The translations under genes were made by a program, and so were the position numbers. A stretch of DNA of 55,595 bases from an uncultured Eubacterium sp. (GTDB lineage Bacteria; Bacillota; Clostridia; Lachnospirales; Lachnospiraceae), in contig CAKRDZ010000020.1 of the NCBI GenBank assembly GCA_934316845.1, positions 1 to 55,595 on the forward strand. Reading direction: 5' to 3'. The notes beneath the pieces were generated by a model. The model was not told where the DNA came from. It was given only the letters and a program-made list of their open reading frames with translations, and searched no databases. Of this stretch, positions 19,714-29,300 are shown one piece after another; positions within the stretch are counted from its first letter, which is position 1, and every line of letters starts with the position of its first letter.

Positions 19714-20792
19714 AAAAAAGTATAAAAAAAATTTTGGCACTGACACTTGCGACCGCTCTTTTTACGACGGGACTTACGGCGTGTTCTTCCGGCGGAAGCA
19801 AGACGGGAGATGCCGGCGAATTGTATGTTTATAACTGGGGGGAATATTTTGACCCGGATGCGTTAGCGATGTTTGAAGACGAGACGGGCATCAAAGTGAC
19901 GTATGATGAGTATGAGACAAATGAAGTGATGTACCCGATCATATCGAACGGCGCCGCTTCGTATGACCTTGTCTGCCCTTCGGATTATATGGTGCAGCGT
20001 ATGATCTCCGAGGATCTTGTCGAAGAGATCAATTTTGACAATGTGCCGAATATAAAATATGTAGACAGCCAGTATATGGATGCCAGCAAAGAATTTGATC
20101 CGGAAAATAAATACAGTGTTCCGTATCTTTGGGGAACGGTTGGCATATTATACAATAAAACAATGGTAAAAGAACCGGTGGACAGCTGGGGGATCCTGTG
20201 GGATACCAAATACAAAGATAACATTCTGATGCAGAAAAGTGTCCGCGATGCGTTTGGTATCACCCTGAAATATCTTGGTTATTCACTCAACAGTACAGAC
20301 GAAAAACAGTTAGAGGAAGCCAAACAGAAGCTGATCGAACAGAAGAAATCCGGTGTCGTACAGGCGTATGTAGTCGATGAAGTGCGTGACAAGATGATCG
20401 GAAATGAGGCTGCGATCGGTGTGATCTATTCGGGAGAGGCGCTGACCTGCCAGAAGGAAAATCCGGATCTGGAGTATGTGATTCCGAAGGAAGGAAGCAA
20501 CTTGTGGATCGATTCCTGGGTGATCCCGAAGGGGGCAAAGAACAAAGAAAATGCGGAGAAGTTTTTGAATTTCCTCTGTAAACCGGAAATCGCAAAAATG
20601 AACTTTGATTATATCACGTATTCGATTCCAAATGAAGAGGGACGCAAATTGATTGAAGATGCGTCAGAGCGTGACAGCAAGATTGCATTCCCGGACTGGG
20701 ATTCTTTGACAAATTGTGAGACATTGAAATATCTTGGCGATGATGTCGATAAGATTTATAATGAAAAATGGAAGGAGATCATGGCACAATGA
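19710..20792 (+). CDS. potD: Spermidine/putrescine-binding lipoprotein
   Basis: A 360-residue solute-binding protein. The signal peptide ends in the lipobox LTAC (Cys about 25), and the mature start LYVYNWGEYFDPD is typical of PotD/PotF. Later PotD-like blocks include YDLVCPSDYMV and VPYLWGTVGILYN. In a Gram-positive it would be tethered outside the membrane and pass polyamines to PotBC. It overlaps potC and the following reductase gene by 4 nt each. Confidence 0.95.
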   Translation: MKKSIKKILALTLATALFTTGLTACSSGGSKTGDAGELYVYNWGEYFDPDALAMFEDETGIKVTYDEYETNEVMYPIISNGAASYDLVCPSDYMVQRMISEDLVEEINFDNVPNIKYVDSQYMDASKEFDPENKYSVPYLWGTVGILYNKTMVKEPVDSWGILWDTKYKDNILMQKSVRDAFGITLKYLGYSLNSTDEKQLEEAKQKLIEQKKSGVVQAYVVDEVRDKMIGNEAAIGVIYSGEALTCQKENPDLEYVIPKEGSNLWIDSWVIPKGAKNKENAEKFLNFLCKPEIAKMNFDYITYSIPNEEGRKLIEDASERDSKIAFPDWDSLTNCETLKYLGDDVDKIYNEKWKEIMAQ

Positions 20793-21394
20793 GAGTATTA
20801 CTGATCAATGGAAGCGCAAAAGAAAAGGGCTGTACATTTACGGCACTCAGTGAGGTGGCGCGCGGACTCAATGAAAGCGGTGTGGAAACCGAGATCCTTT
20901 CGCTTGGCACCAAACCGGTCGCGGACTGTATGGGCTGCGGAAAATGCCGTGAAACCGGTGCGTGCGTATTTGGAGATATCGTAAATGAGATCGTCGAAAA
21001 AGCGAAGACCGCCGATGGCTTTGTCTTTGGTTCCCCGGTCTATTATGCGCATGCGAGCGGACGTCTTCTGTCTGTCCTTGACCGCGCGTTTTACTCCGGC
21101 GGAAAAGAATTTGCGTTTAAGCCGGGAGCGGCTGTGGTAAGCGCCAGACGAGGCGGCACGACGGCATCTCTGGAAGTGATCAATAAGCATTTTTCCATCA
21201 ATCAGATGCCAATTGTAACTTCCAATTATTGGAATATGGTGCATGGAAATACACCGGATGAAGTCCGTCAGGACAAAGAGGGAATGCGTACGATGTACAA
21301 TCTCGGCCGCAATATGGCATGGATGATTAACTGCATTCAGGCAGGCCCGGAACATCCGCAAAATGAGAAGGAGAGCACAAACTTTATCCGCTAA
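20789..21394 (+). CDS. Flavodoxin-like NAD(P)H-dependent FMN reductase
   Basis: The ATG at 20789 overlaps the potD stop as ATGA; an in-frame ATG at 20768 lies inside potD. The 201-residue protein opens with LLINGSAKEKGCT, the FMN phosphate-binding loop, and has GSPVYYAHASGRLLSVLDRAF, the flavin-binding block of the NADPH-dependent FMN reductase/iron-sulfur flavoprotein group. The motif CMGCGKCRETGAC (about 50-62) gives four closely spaced cysteines (C-x2-C-x2-C-x5-C), suggesting a small metal or Fe-S site as in iron-sulfur flavoproteins. It is translationally coupled to a polyamine importer, but the partner reaction is unknown. Confidence 0.85.
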   Translation: MRVLLINGSAKEKGCTFTALSEVARGLNESGVETEILSLGTKPVADCMGCGKCRETGACVFGDIVNEIVEKAKTADGFVFGSPVYYAHASGRLLSVLDRAFYSGGKEFAFKPGAAVVSARRGGTTASLEVINKHFSINQMPIVTSNYWNMVHGNTPDEVRQDKEGMRTMYNLGRNMAWMINCIQAGPEHPQNEKESTNFIR

Positions 21395-21407
21395 AGGAGG
21401 ACGTACT

Positions 21408-22328
21408 ATGTATACAGTAGATTTACAGGACTGCATCGATAAGATGGATCTCGAATGTCTGACACCGGATGTAGATATCTCACAGATCAAGATCACGCAG
21501 TCGGATATCAACCGCCCGGCGCTTCAGCTGGCAGGATTTTTTGACTATTTTGACCATCACCGTGTGCAGATCATCGGTCATGTGGAAAATACGTACATGG
21601 AAAAACAGGGCTTGGAGTACAGCGTAGAGATGATGGGACGTATCATGTCCTATAAAGTGCCGTGTATCGTGTATTGCCGCGATATGGCGGTGCCGGATGC
21701 CATTCTTGAGGTGGCGGACAAAGCCGGTGTGCCGATTTTACGTACGAAGCAGACGACTTCCTCATTTTCTTCCGAATTGAACCGATGGCTGAAAGTCGAA
21801 CTTGCGCCGCGCATAAGTATTCACGGTGTTTTGGTCGACATTTACGGCGAAGGTGTGCTGATCACCGGAGAGAGCGGAATCGGTAAAAGCGAGGTCGCTT
21901 TGGAACTCATCCACCGCGGACACCGTCTCGTATCGGATGACGTTGTAGAGATCAAGAAAGTCAGTGATGCGACATTGATCGGTACAGCGCCGGATATCAC
22001 GAGACATTTTATCGAACTTCGCGGAATCGGAATCATCGATGCCAAAGCCTTGTTTGGTGTAGAAAGTGTAAAAAATACCCAGTCGATCGATCTTGTCATC
22101 AAACTCGAAGAGTGGAACAAAGAGCAGGATTATGACCGCATGGGACTGGAAGAAAAATACATCGAGTATCTCGGAAATAAAGTCGTATGCCATTCGATCC
22201 CGATTCGTCCGGGTCGAAATCTCGCGATCATCTGTGAGTCGGCAGCCGTCAACTTCCGTCAGAAAAAGATGGGTTATAATGCAGCAAAGGAATTGTACAA
22301 TCGTGTAACCGCTAGATTGCCGGAATAA
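21408..22328 (+). CDS. hprK: HPr kinase/phosphorylase
   Basis: Start at ATG 21408 behind AAAGGAGG; the upstream in-frame ATG at 21363 is inside the reductase gene. The 306-residue length matches HprK. The P-loop GESGIGKSE lies near residue 154, followed by HRLVSDDVV and the K/P-loop signature LRGIGIIDAKALFG. It phosphorylates and dephosphorylates HPr and Crh on the regulatory serine, setting catabolite repression. A Crh-like protein is encoded 3.7 kb downstream in the same run of genes. Confidence 0.95.
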   Translation: MYTVDLQDCIDKMDLECLTPDVDISQIKITQSDINRPALQLAGFFDYFDHHRVQIIGHVENTYMEKQGLEYSVEMMGRIMSYKVPCIVYCRDMAVPDAILEVADKAGVPILRTKQTTSSFSSELNRWLKVELAPRISIHGVLVDIYGEGVLITGESGIGKSEVALELIHRGHRLVSDDVVEIKKVSDATLIGTAPDITRHFIELRGIGIIDAKALFGVESVKNTQSIDLVIKLEEWNKEQDYDRMGLEEKYIEYLGNKVVCHSIPIRPGRNLAIICESAAVNFRQKKMGYNAAKELYNRVTARLPE

Positions 22329-22354
22329 CATACGCAGTCACAAGGAGGAAAGTC

Positions 22355-23281
22355 ATGGAAAAGTTTTACGTAGGTGTCGATGTCGGAGGCACATCGATTA
22401 AGATGGGAATGTTTTCACATACGGGGGAATTGCTCGAAAAATGGGAAATTCCGACGCGTGTGGATGAAGATGAAGAAACAGACCGGATCCTTCCGGATAT
22501 CGCCGCAAGCATTGAAGAAAAGCGTGCGGAAAAAAATGGGAATATTGTCGGCATCGGACTCGGCATACCGGGACCTGTGACGGACGACGGAACCGTATTG
22601 AAATGCGCCAATATTCATTGGCCGGTATTTAATGTCAAAGAAAAACTGTTCGATCTGACCGGCGTGGCCAATATCCGCGTCGGAAACGACGCCAATGTCG
22701 CAGCTCTCGGAGAGATGTGGAAGGGCGGCGGACGCGGCTTTGACAGTATCGTCATGGTCACACTCGGGACCGGTGTCGGTGGCGGAGTTATCCTTGGCGG
22801 CAAGATTTTGACCGGAGCCAAAGGAGCAGCCGGAGAGATTGGTCATATGACCGTAGAATACGACGAAGAGGAGACGTGTAACTGCGGGACAAAAGGCTGT
22901 CTGGAGCAGTATGCTTCCGCGACGGGAATTGTCCGTCTGGCGAAAAAGCAGATGGTTGACACTTCTTCACTGGCAAAATTTGACAATTTGACAGCGAAAG
23001 ATGTGTTTGATGAAGCCAAAGCCGGCGATGCGTACGCCCTTCAGATCGTAGACCGGTTTGCCCGTTACCTTGGCGTGGCACTTGGCAATGTGGCTCAGAT
23101 CATTGATCCGGAAGCATTCGTGATCGGCGGCGGAGTGGCAAGAGCCGGCAGCATCATTACGGAAAGTATAGAAAAATATTATAATGACAGTGTAATGTTT
23201 GCCCTGCGCGGCAAACAGTTCAATCTGGCAGAACTTGGAAATGACGCGGGCATCTACGGTGCTGTGCGTATGGTCCTGTAA
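22355..23281 (+). CDS. glk: ROK-family glucokinase
   Basis: A 308-residue protein with the phosphate-1 motif VGVDVGGTSIKMG at the start, VTLGTGVGGGVI in the middle, and the ROK zinc motif CNCGTKGCLEQYAS (about 172-185). This is the usual form of Firmicutes glucokinase (GlcK). It phosphorylates glucose in the cytoplasm. It sits between hprK and murB, with GGAGGAAAG just before the ATG. Activity on other hexoses such as N-acetylmannosamine cannot be excluded from sequence. Confidence 0.9.
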   Translation: MEKFYVGVDVGGTSIKMGMFSHTGELLEKWEIPTRVDEDEETDRILPDIAASIEEKRAEKNGNIVGIGLGIPGPVTDDGTVLKCANIHWPVFNVKEKLFDLTGVANIRVGNDANVAALGEMWKGGGRGFDSIVMVTLGTGVGGGVILGGKILTGAKGAAGEIGHMTVEYDEEETCNCGTKGCLEQYASATGIVRLAKKQMVDTSSLAKFDNLTAKDVFDEAKAGDAYALQIVDRFARYLGVALGNVAQIIDPEAFVIGGGVARAGSIITESIEKYYNDSVMFALRGKQFNLAELGNDAGIYGAVRMVL

Positions 23282-23298
23282 GAAAGGAATCAAAAAGC

Positions 23299-24165
23299 GT
23301 GATACAGTTAAAAGAAGGAGAACTTCTGAGTAATCATACGACATTTCGTATCGGCGGAGCGGCAAAGTATTTTGCTGTGCCAAAGAACGAAGAGGAGATT
23401 ATGGAAGCGGTGGATTTTGCCATCGTGAAAGACTTACCCTACTATATTCTCGGAAAAGGCAGCAATGTGCTGTTTGCGGACGAAGGATATCCCGGTGTAA
23501 TCATTGAGATCGGGGCAGGCATGGAAAAGGTGGAACGTACCGGAGACACCGGAATCCGTGCACAGGCTGGTGTGTCACTGAGTGCGCTGGCGGCATTTGC
23601 AGCGAGAGAGGGACTGAGTGGACTGGAATTTGCCAGCGGAATCCCGGGGACTCTCGGAGGCGCCGTGACGATGAATGCCGGAGCCTATGGCGGTGAGATG
23701 AAGAATGTCATCGTAAGTGCGAAAGTCATGGACGAAGACGGCGGTGTAAAAGTGTTGTCCTGCGATGAATTGGAGCTTGGGTATCGTACAAGCATCGTCC
23801 AAAAGAAACAACTCATCGTGTTGGAAGCCGAATTTTCACTGCAACCGGGAGAGACCGAGGCGATTCAGAGCACGATGAAAGAACTGAATGCAAAGCGTAG
23901 AGAAAAACAGCCGTTGGAGTATCCGAGTGCCGGAAGTACGTTTAAGCGGCCGGAAGGGTATTTTGCCGGAAAACTGATTGAAGATGCCGGACTCCGCGGC
24001 TACCGCGTCGGAGACGCCCAGGTATCGGAAAAGCATTGTGGATTTGTAGTAAACCGCGGAAAGGCGACCTGTGCGGAGGTGCTTCAACTGATCGGGGACG
24101 TACAGAAAACGGTCAAAGAGCAGTTTGGCGTACAGCTTGAGCCGGAAGTGCGGATCATACGTTAG
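23299..24165 (+). CDS. murB: UDP-N-acetylenolpyruvoylglucosamine reductase
   Basis: A 288-residue type II-like MurB. The FAD-binding blocks NHTTFRIGG, GKGSNVLF and SGIPGTLGGAVTMNAGAYG are plain, and the C terminus has the catalytic Ser region PSAGSTFKRP and a final Glu in LEPEVRI. It makes UDP-MurNAc in peptidoglycan synthesis. It starts with GTG at 23299 behind AAGGAAT. It is followed by rapZ and whiA, a gene order often seen in clostridia. Confidence 0.95.
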   Translation: MIQLKEGELLSNHTTFRIGGAAKYFAVPKNEEEIMEAVDFAIVKDLPYYILGKGSNVLFADEGYPGVIIEIGAGMEKVERTGDTGIRAQAGVSLSALAAFAAREGLSGLEFASGIPGTLGGAVTMNAGAYGGEMKNVIVSAKVMDEDGGVKVLSCDELELGYRTSIVQKKQLIVLEAEFSLQPGETEAIQSTMKELNAKRREKQPLEYPSAGSTFKRPEGYFAGKLIEDAGLRGYRVGDAQVSEKHCGFVVNRGKATCAEVLQLIGDVQKTVKEQFGVQLEPEVRIIR

Positions 24166-24203
24166 AACAGCATTTTTAAGAACGATAGAGAAGGAGGGCA
24201 ACG

Positions 24204-25094
24204 ATGAGATTTGTAATAGTGACGGGCATGAGTGGTGCAGGACGTTCTTCTGCCATGCGGATTTTGGAAGATGATGGGTATTTCTGTGTAGATAATCTGC
24301 CGGTGTCACTTTTGCCAACCTTTATGGAATTGACAAAAAATTCCAGTGAGCAGATTGAAAAAGTGGCACTGGGACTGGATATCCGTGTCGGAGCAGAAGC
24401 ACTGCGGGAGACAGCAAGTGTACTCCGTTCGCTGAAATCCAAAGGATATGAATTTGAGATTCTGTTTTTTGAGGCGAGTACACCGGTTTTGGTAAAACGG
24501 TACAAGGAGACAAGGCGGCTTCATCCCCTTGCCAAAGGAGGACGCATTGACTCCGGTATTGAAGCGGAGCGGGAACTTCTGATCGAGTTAAAGAGCAGTG
24601 CGGATTATATCATTGATACGAGCACGCTTTTGATCCGTGATCTGAAGCAGGAGATTGAACGGATCTTTGAAGAGGATCAAAGCTGCAATTTCTATCTGAC
24701 GTTTGTTTCCTTTGGATTCAAATACGGCATTCCGACTGATGCCGACCTCGTCTTTGATGTGCGTTTTCTGCCAAATCCGTTTTACATCGATGAGCTGAAA
24801 CCGCTTACCGGCAACGATAAGCCTGTGTTTGATTATGTCATGAGCAGTGACACGGCAAAGACATTTTTATGTAAATTAAAAGATATGCTTGATTTCCTGA
24901 TTCCGAATTATATTACGGAGGGAAAAAATCAGCTTGTGATCGCAATCGGCTGTACGGGCGGCAAACACCGCTCCGTTACATTGACCAACGCGATCTACAG
25001 TGAATTTGAAAATTCAAATTATGGATGCAAGAAAGAACACCGAGATATTGAGAAGGACAGGTTAAGAAATTTATGTCGTTTTCCAGAAAAGTAA
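24204..25094 (+). CDS. rapZ: RapZ/YvcJ-type nucleotide-binding protein
   Basis: A 296-residue protein with P-loop GMSGAGRSS (about 8-16), the family block YFCVDNLPVSLLP, DVRFLPNPFY and the C-terminal signature AIGCTGGKHRSVT. Family members are RNase adaptors or nucleotide sensors linked to cell-wall precursor control. The usual Lys of the P-loop is Arg here. It starts behind GAAGGAGGG and overlaps whiA by 22 nt. The Bacillus order rapZ-yvcK-whiA-crh is kept except that yvcK is absent. Confidence 0.93.
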   Translation: MRFVIVTGMSGAGRSSAMRILEDDGYFCVDNLPVSLLPTFMELTKNSSEQIEKVALGLDIRVGAEALRETASVLRSLKSKGYEFEILFFEASTPVLVKRYKETRRLHPLAKGGRIDSGIEAERELLIELKSSADYIIDTSTLLIRDLKQEIERIFEEDQSCNFYLTFVSFGFKYGIPTDADLVFDVRFLPNPFYIDELKPLTGNDKPVFDYVMSSDTAKTFLCKLKDMLDFLIPNYITEGKNQLVIAIGCTGGKHRSVTLTNAIYSEFENSNYGCKKEHRDIEKDRLRNLCRFPEK

Positions 25095-25981
25095 AAGAAG
25101 AGCTTGGCGGACAGATAAGCCGGGCGAGACATTGCCAGATAGCAGAGCTGGCGGCGCTTTTTTCCTGCTGTGGACATGTGGTTTCGCAGGACGAGCGAAA
25201 CTTTTTCGTAAAATTTGTTACAGAAAACTTGACAGTTGCGAAAAAATATTCTATCTTAATTAAGAAGGCATTTCATTTTGATGTCGAGATGTCGGTGAGG
25301 GGTCACCAATATCTGCTCTACATATTAAATCCGGAGGACGCGTTCGTTTTCCTGCAGGCCCTTAAGGTTCTGGAGGGAAAAGCACTCGTTCACGAACTGG
25401 TCATTCAGCGAAACTGCTGCAAACGTGCATTTATCCGCGGCATTTTTCTGGCATGCGGTTCGATTACAGATCCGGAGAGGGGCTATCATCTTGAAATGGC
25501 GGTTGGAACGACGCGGAAAGCAGAAGAACTGGTAGAGATCTTGGCAGATTTTCACATTCCGGCGAAGGTAGTGGAACGCAAAAAAAACTATATTGTGTAT
25601 ATTAAAGAGGGGGCACTGATCGTAGATCTTCTTAATGTCATGGAAGCCCATGTGGCATTGATGGATTTTGAAAATGTCCGGATTTTGAAAGAAATGCGGA
25701 ATTCCGTCAACCGACAGGTGAACTGCGAGACGGCAAATATTAAAAAGACCGTCACGGCAGCGACCCGGCAGATTGAAGATATACGTTATATAAAAGAAAC
25801 AATTGGTTTTGGAACCCTTCCGAAGGGATTGGCAGAAATTGCCAGACTTCGGCTGGAGTATGCCGAAGTACCGCTAAAGGAACTCGGAGAAATGTTAGAT
25901 CCACCGATCGGAAAGTCCGGTGTCAATCACCGGCTTCGCAAATTGAGCGGGATCGCAGAAGATTTAAGACAACGTCAATAA
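25073..25981 (+). CDS. whiA: WhiA-type DNA-binding regulator
   Basis: A 302-residue protein starting MSFSRKVKEELG, the standard WhiA N terminus. It has two LAGLIDADG-like repeats (about 20-190; AFIRGIFLACGSITDPE) and a C-terminal helix-turn-helix that reads LAEIARLRLEYAEVPLKELG, then NHRLRKL. In Firmicutes WhiA influences chromosome segregation and division. The start codon lies inside rapZ, so the two are translationally coupled. Confidence 0.94.
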   Translation: MSFSRKVKEELGGQISRARHCQIAELAALFSCCGHVVSQDERNFFVKFVTENLTVAKKYSILIKKAFHFDVEMSVRGHQYLLYILNPEDAFVFLQALKVLEGKALVHELVIQRNCCKRAFIRGIFLACGSITDPERGYHLEMAVGTTRKAEELVEILADFHIPAKVVERKKNYIVYIKEGALIVDLLNVMEAHVALMDFENVRILKEMRNSVNRQVNCETANIKKTVTAATRQIEDIRYIKETIGFGTLPKGLAEIARLRLEYAEVPLKELGEMLDPPIGKSGVNHRLRKLSGIAEDLRQRQ

Positions 25982-26005
25982 GACAGCCAGGAGGATAAAG
26001 TTAAA

Positions 26006-26260
26006 ATGATAGTGAAAGACATCGAAGTTCAGGTATCGGATAATGGGGCACATTTGATCGCCATGCTGGTGCAGTTAGCCAGTCAGTTTAAGAGCAAGAT
26101 CAATATTAAAAAAGAGGACAAAATGGTAAATGCCAAGAGCATCATGGGAATGATGGCAATTGGTTTGACACCGGGACAGAACATCGAAGTGAATATCGAA
26201 GGTGAAGATGAGACGGCAGCAGCGGAAAGCATAGAGAATTATCTTCACGGAAGTAAATAG
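26006..26260 (+). CDS. Crh-like HPr-family regulatory protein lacking the PTS histidine site
   Basis: An 84-residue HPr-fold protein. The regulatory serine block VNAKSIMGMMA (Ser45 here, Ser46 in HPr) is intact. The active-site block, normally GLHARPAA, reads NGAHLIAM, two residues shorter and without the Arg-Pro, so PTS phosphotransfer at His15 is unlikely. Its position after whiA matches crh of Bacillus, where His15 is replaced. It is thus probably a target of the HprK encoded at 21408 and a CcpA co-regulator rather than a sugar phosphocarrier. RBS AGGAGGA. Confidence 0.85.
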   Translation: MIVKDIEVQVSDNGAHLIAMLVQLASQFKSKINIKKEDKMVNAKSIMGMMAIGLTPGQNIEVNIEGEDETAAAESIENYLHGSK

Positions 26261-26270
26261 AGACGAAAGC

Positions 26271-26298
26271 AGCCTCTTCCCCGAACGGAGAAGGGGCT
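26271..26298 (+). terminator. Hairpin between the HPr-like gene and dnaE
   Basis: AGCCTCTTC (26271-26279) pairs with GAAGGGGCT (26290-26298) with one G-U pair and an 11-nt loop, followed by ATTACTATTATT. The U-tract is broken, so this may be a partial terminator at the end of the long operon. Confidence 0.6.
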
Positions 26299-26330
26299 AT
26301 TACTATTATTGAGGAGAATGGAGGGAAAGC

Positions 26331-29300
26331 ATGTCAAAGGTTCCATTTACACATTTGCATGTTCATACGGAATACAGTCTGCTTGACGGTGCCAGTAAGA
26401 TCGATGAGCTTGTGGCGCGGACCAAGGAGTTAGGGATGGACAGTATCGCGATCACCGACCATGGTGTCATGTACGGCGTGGTGGACTTTTACCGTGCTGC
26501 CCTGAAAGCCGGGATCAAACCGATCATCGGCTGTGAAGTGTATGTCGCACCCGGTTCCCGGTTTGACCGCGAGATCGGACAGGGAGAGGAACGCTACAAC
26601 CATCTGGTGCTTCTTGCCGAAAACGACAAGGGATATCATAATCTGATGAAAATTGTTTCCCGCGGTTTTACCGAAGGATTTTATTATAAACCCCGCGTGG
26701 ACTACGAAGTGCTTGAACGCTATCATGAGGGGATCATTGCGCTCAGCGCGTGTCTTGCCGGTGCGGTGGCGACAAGGCTTGTAAAGGGATTGTATGAAGA
26801 GGCAAAAGAAGAGGCACTTCGCTTACAGGAAATATTTGGAAAAGGAAATTTCTTTTTGGAATTACAGGATCATGGATTGCAGCCACAGCAGATCGTCAAT
26901 CAGGGACTTTTGCGTATGCACGATGAGACGGGCATTGACCTCGTGGCGACCAATGACCTTCATTATATTTATGACACCGACCAGGAAGCACACGATATCC
27001 TTTTGTGCATCCAGACCGGGAAAAAGGTGACGGACGAGAACCGTATGCGGTATGACGGCGGACAGTATTATCTGAAATCGCCGGAAGAGATGGCGGAATT
27101 GTTCCCATATGCGCCGGAAGCGATCACCAATACACATAAGATTGCGGAACGCTGTAATGTGACGATTGAATTTGGACATTACAAACTGCCTCATTTTCAG
27201 GTGCCGGAAGGCTATACGTCGGAGAGTTATCTGCGGAAATTGTGCCAGGAAGGACTGGAGCGCAAATACCACGACAGTGAGTACGATAAACAAATGCTTC
27301 AAGACCGCCTGGATTATGAACTGGATACGATTTCCGGTATGGGATTTGTCGATTATTTCCTGATTGTATGGGATTTTATTAAATATGCCAAAGACCATGG
27401 CATTCCGGTTGGGCCGGGGCGTGGATCCGCGGCAGGAAGTATCGTGGCATACACACTTCAGATCACGGATATTGTCGATCCGATCAAGTATAATCTGATC
27501 TTTGAACGATTTTTGAATAAAGAGCGTGTCACGATGCCCGATATCGATATTGACTTTTGCGTCGAACGCCGGCAGGAAGTCATTGATTACGTAACGGAAA
27601 AATATGGAAAAGAAAAAGTGGTGCAGATCGTTACGTTTGGTACGATGGCGGCGCGCATGGTTATCCGAGATGTCGGACGTGTGCTGGATCTTCCGTATGC
27701 CCTTGTGGACTCGGTCGCAAAAGCGGTGCCGATGGAACTTGGCATCACGATCCAAAAAGGGCTGGAGATGAATCCGGAACTAAAGAAAATGTACGAGATG
27801 GACGAGGACATCAAAAAACTTATTGATATGTCGATGCGTCTCGAAGGACTTCCGCGCCATACGTCAATTCATGCGGCGGGCGTCGTCATCAGTCCGGAGG
27901 AAGTGGATGAATTTGTACCTCTTTCCCGCGCGGCTGACGGTACGATCACGACGCAGTATACGATGGTAACACTCGAAGAACTCGGCCTTTTGAAAATGGA
28001 CTTTCTGGGACTGCGAAACCTTACGGTCATCAAAAATGCGACAGAGGGCAAACTGTCTCTGCAGGACATCAATTACGACGATCCGAACGTTTACGAGATG
28101 ATCTCTGCCGGAAAGACGGAGGGCGTTTTCCAGCTGGAGAGCGAGGGAATGAAAAACTTTATGAAGGAGTTAAAGCCGGAATGTCTTGAAGATATTATCG
28201 CCGGCATCTCCCTTTACCGTCCGGGGCCGATGGACTTTATTCCCAAATACATTGCCGGAAAAAATGACAGACACAATATCGTCTACGACTGTCCGCAGTT
28301 AGAGCCAATCCTGAAAAATACCTACGGCTGTATCGTATATCAGGAGCAGGTTATGCAGATCGTGCGTGATCTTGCCGGTTACAGCTATGGACAAAGCGAC
28401 AATGTGCGGCGTGCCATGTCGAAGAAAAAGGCCAAAGAGATGGAGCGCAACCGAAACATCTTTATCTATGGCGATGAAAGCGAAAATATCGAAGGATGTA
28501 TCAAACGCGGCATCCCGGAGGAGACGGCGAGCAAGATTTATGCAGATATGACAGATTTTGCCAAATATGCGTTTAACAAATCGCATGCTGCCGCATATGC
28601 CGTTGTGTCGTATCAGACGGCGTACCTGAAATATTATTATCCGAAGGAATTTATGGCAGCGCTTCTTACTTCGGTAATGGACAACACCGGAAAGATTACA
28701 GAATATACGATGAGCTGCCGCCAGATGGGCATTGAAATCCTGCCACCCGACATCAATGAAGGAGAGGCGGATTTTACGCCAACCGAAAATGGAATCCGCT
28801 ATGGCCTGGCTGCAATCAAGAGTGTCGGCAGACCGGTCATTGCGGAAATTGTGACAGAACGCCGTGCCGCAGGTCCGTATGCTTCGCTGAAGGATCTGTG
28901 CAGCCGTTTGTCCGGAAAATCAATGAACAAACGTACGCTGGAGAGTTTTATCAAGGCGGGGGCGCTGGACTGCCTCGACGGTACGCGCAAGCAGAAGATG
29001 AGTGCCTATGCTTCGATTCTGGAAGGCATCAGCCATGAAAAGAAGGCGACGATGACAGGACAGTTGTCGCTGTTTGACTTTGCCAGCGACGAGGACAAGG
29101 AAGAACTGGAGACAAAATTTCCGGATGTCGGCGAATACGACAAAGAGATGATCCTTGCTTTTGAAAAAGAGGTGCTTGGCCTGTATGTCAGTGGTCATCC
29201 GCTTGAGGACTATGTCGATGTGATGAAGCGCAATATTACGCGCCAGACGATTGATTTTACAGTAGCCGACGGAGAACGTGTACCGCGGGTCAAAGACAAC

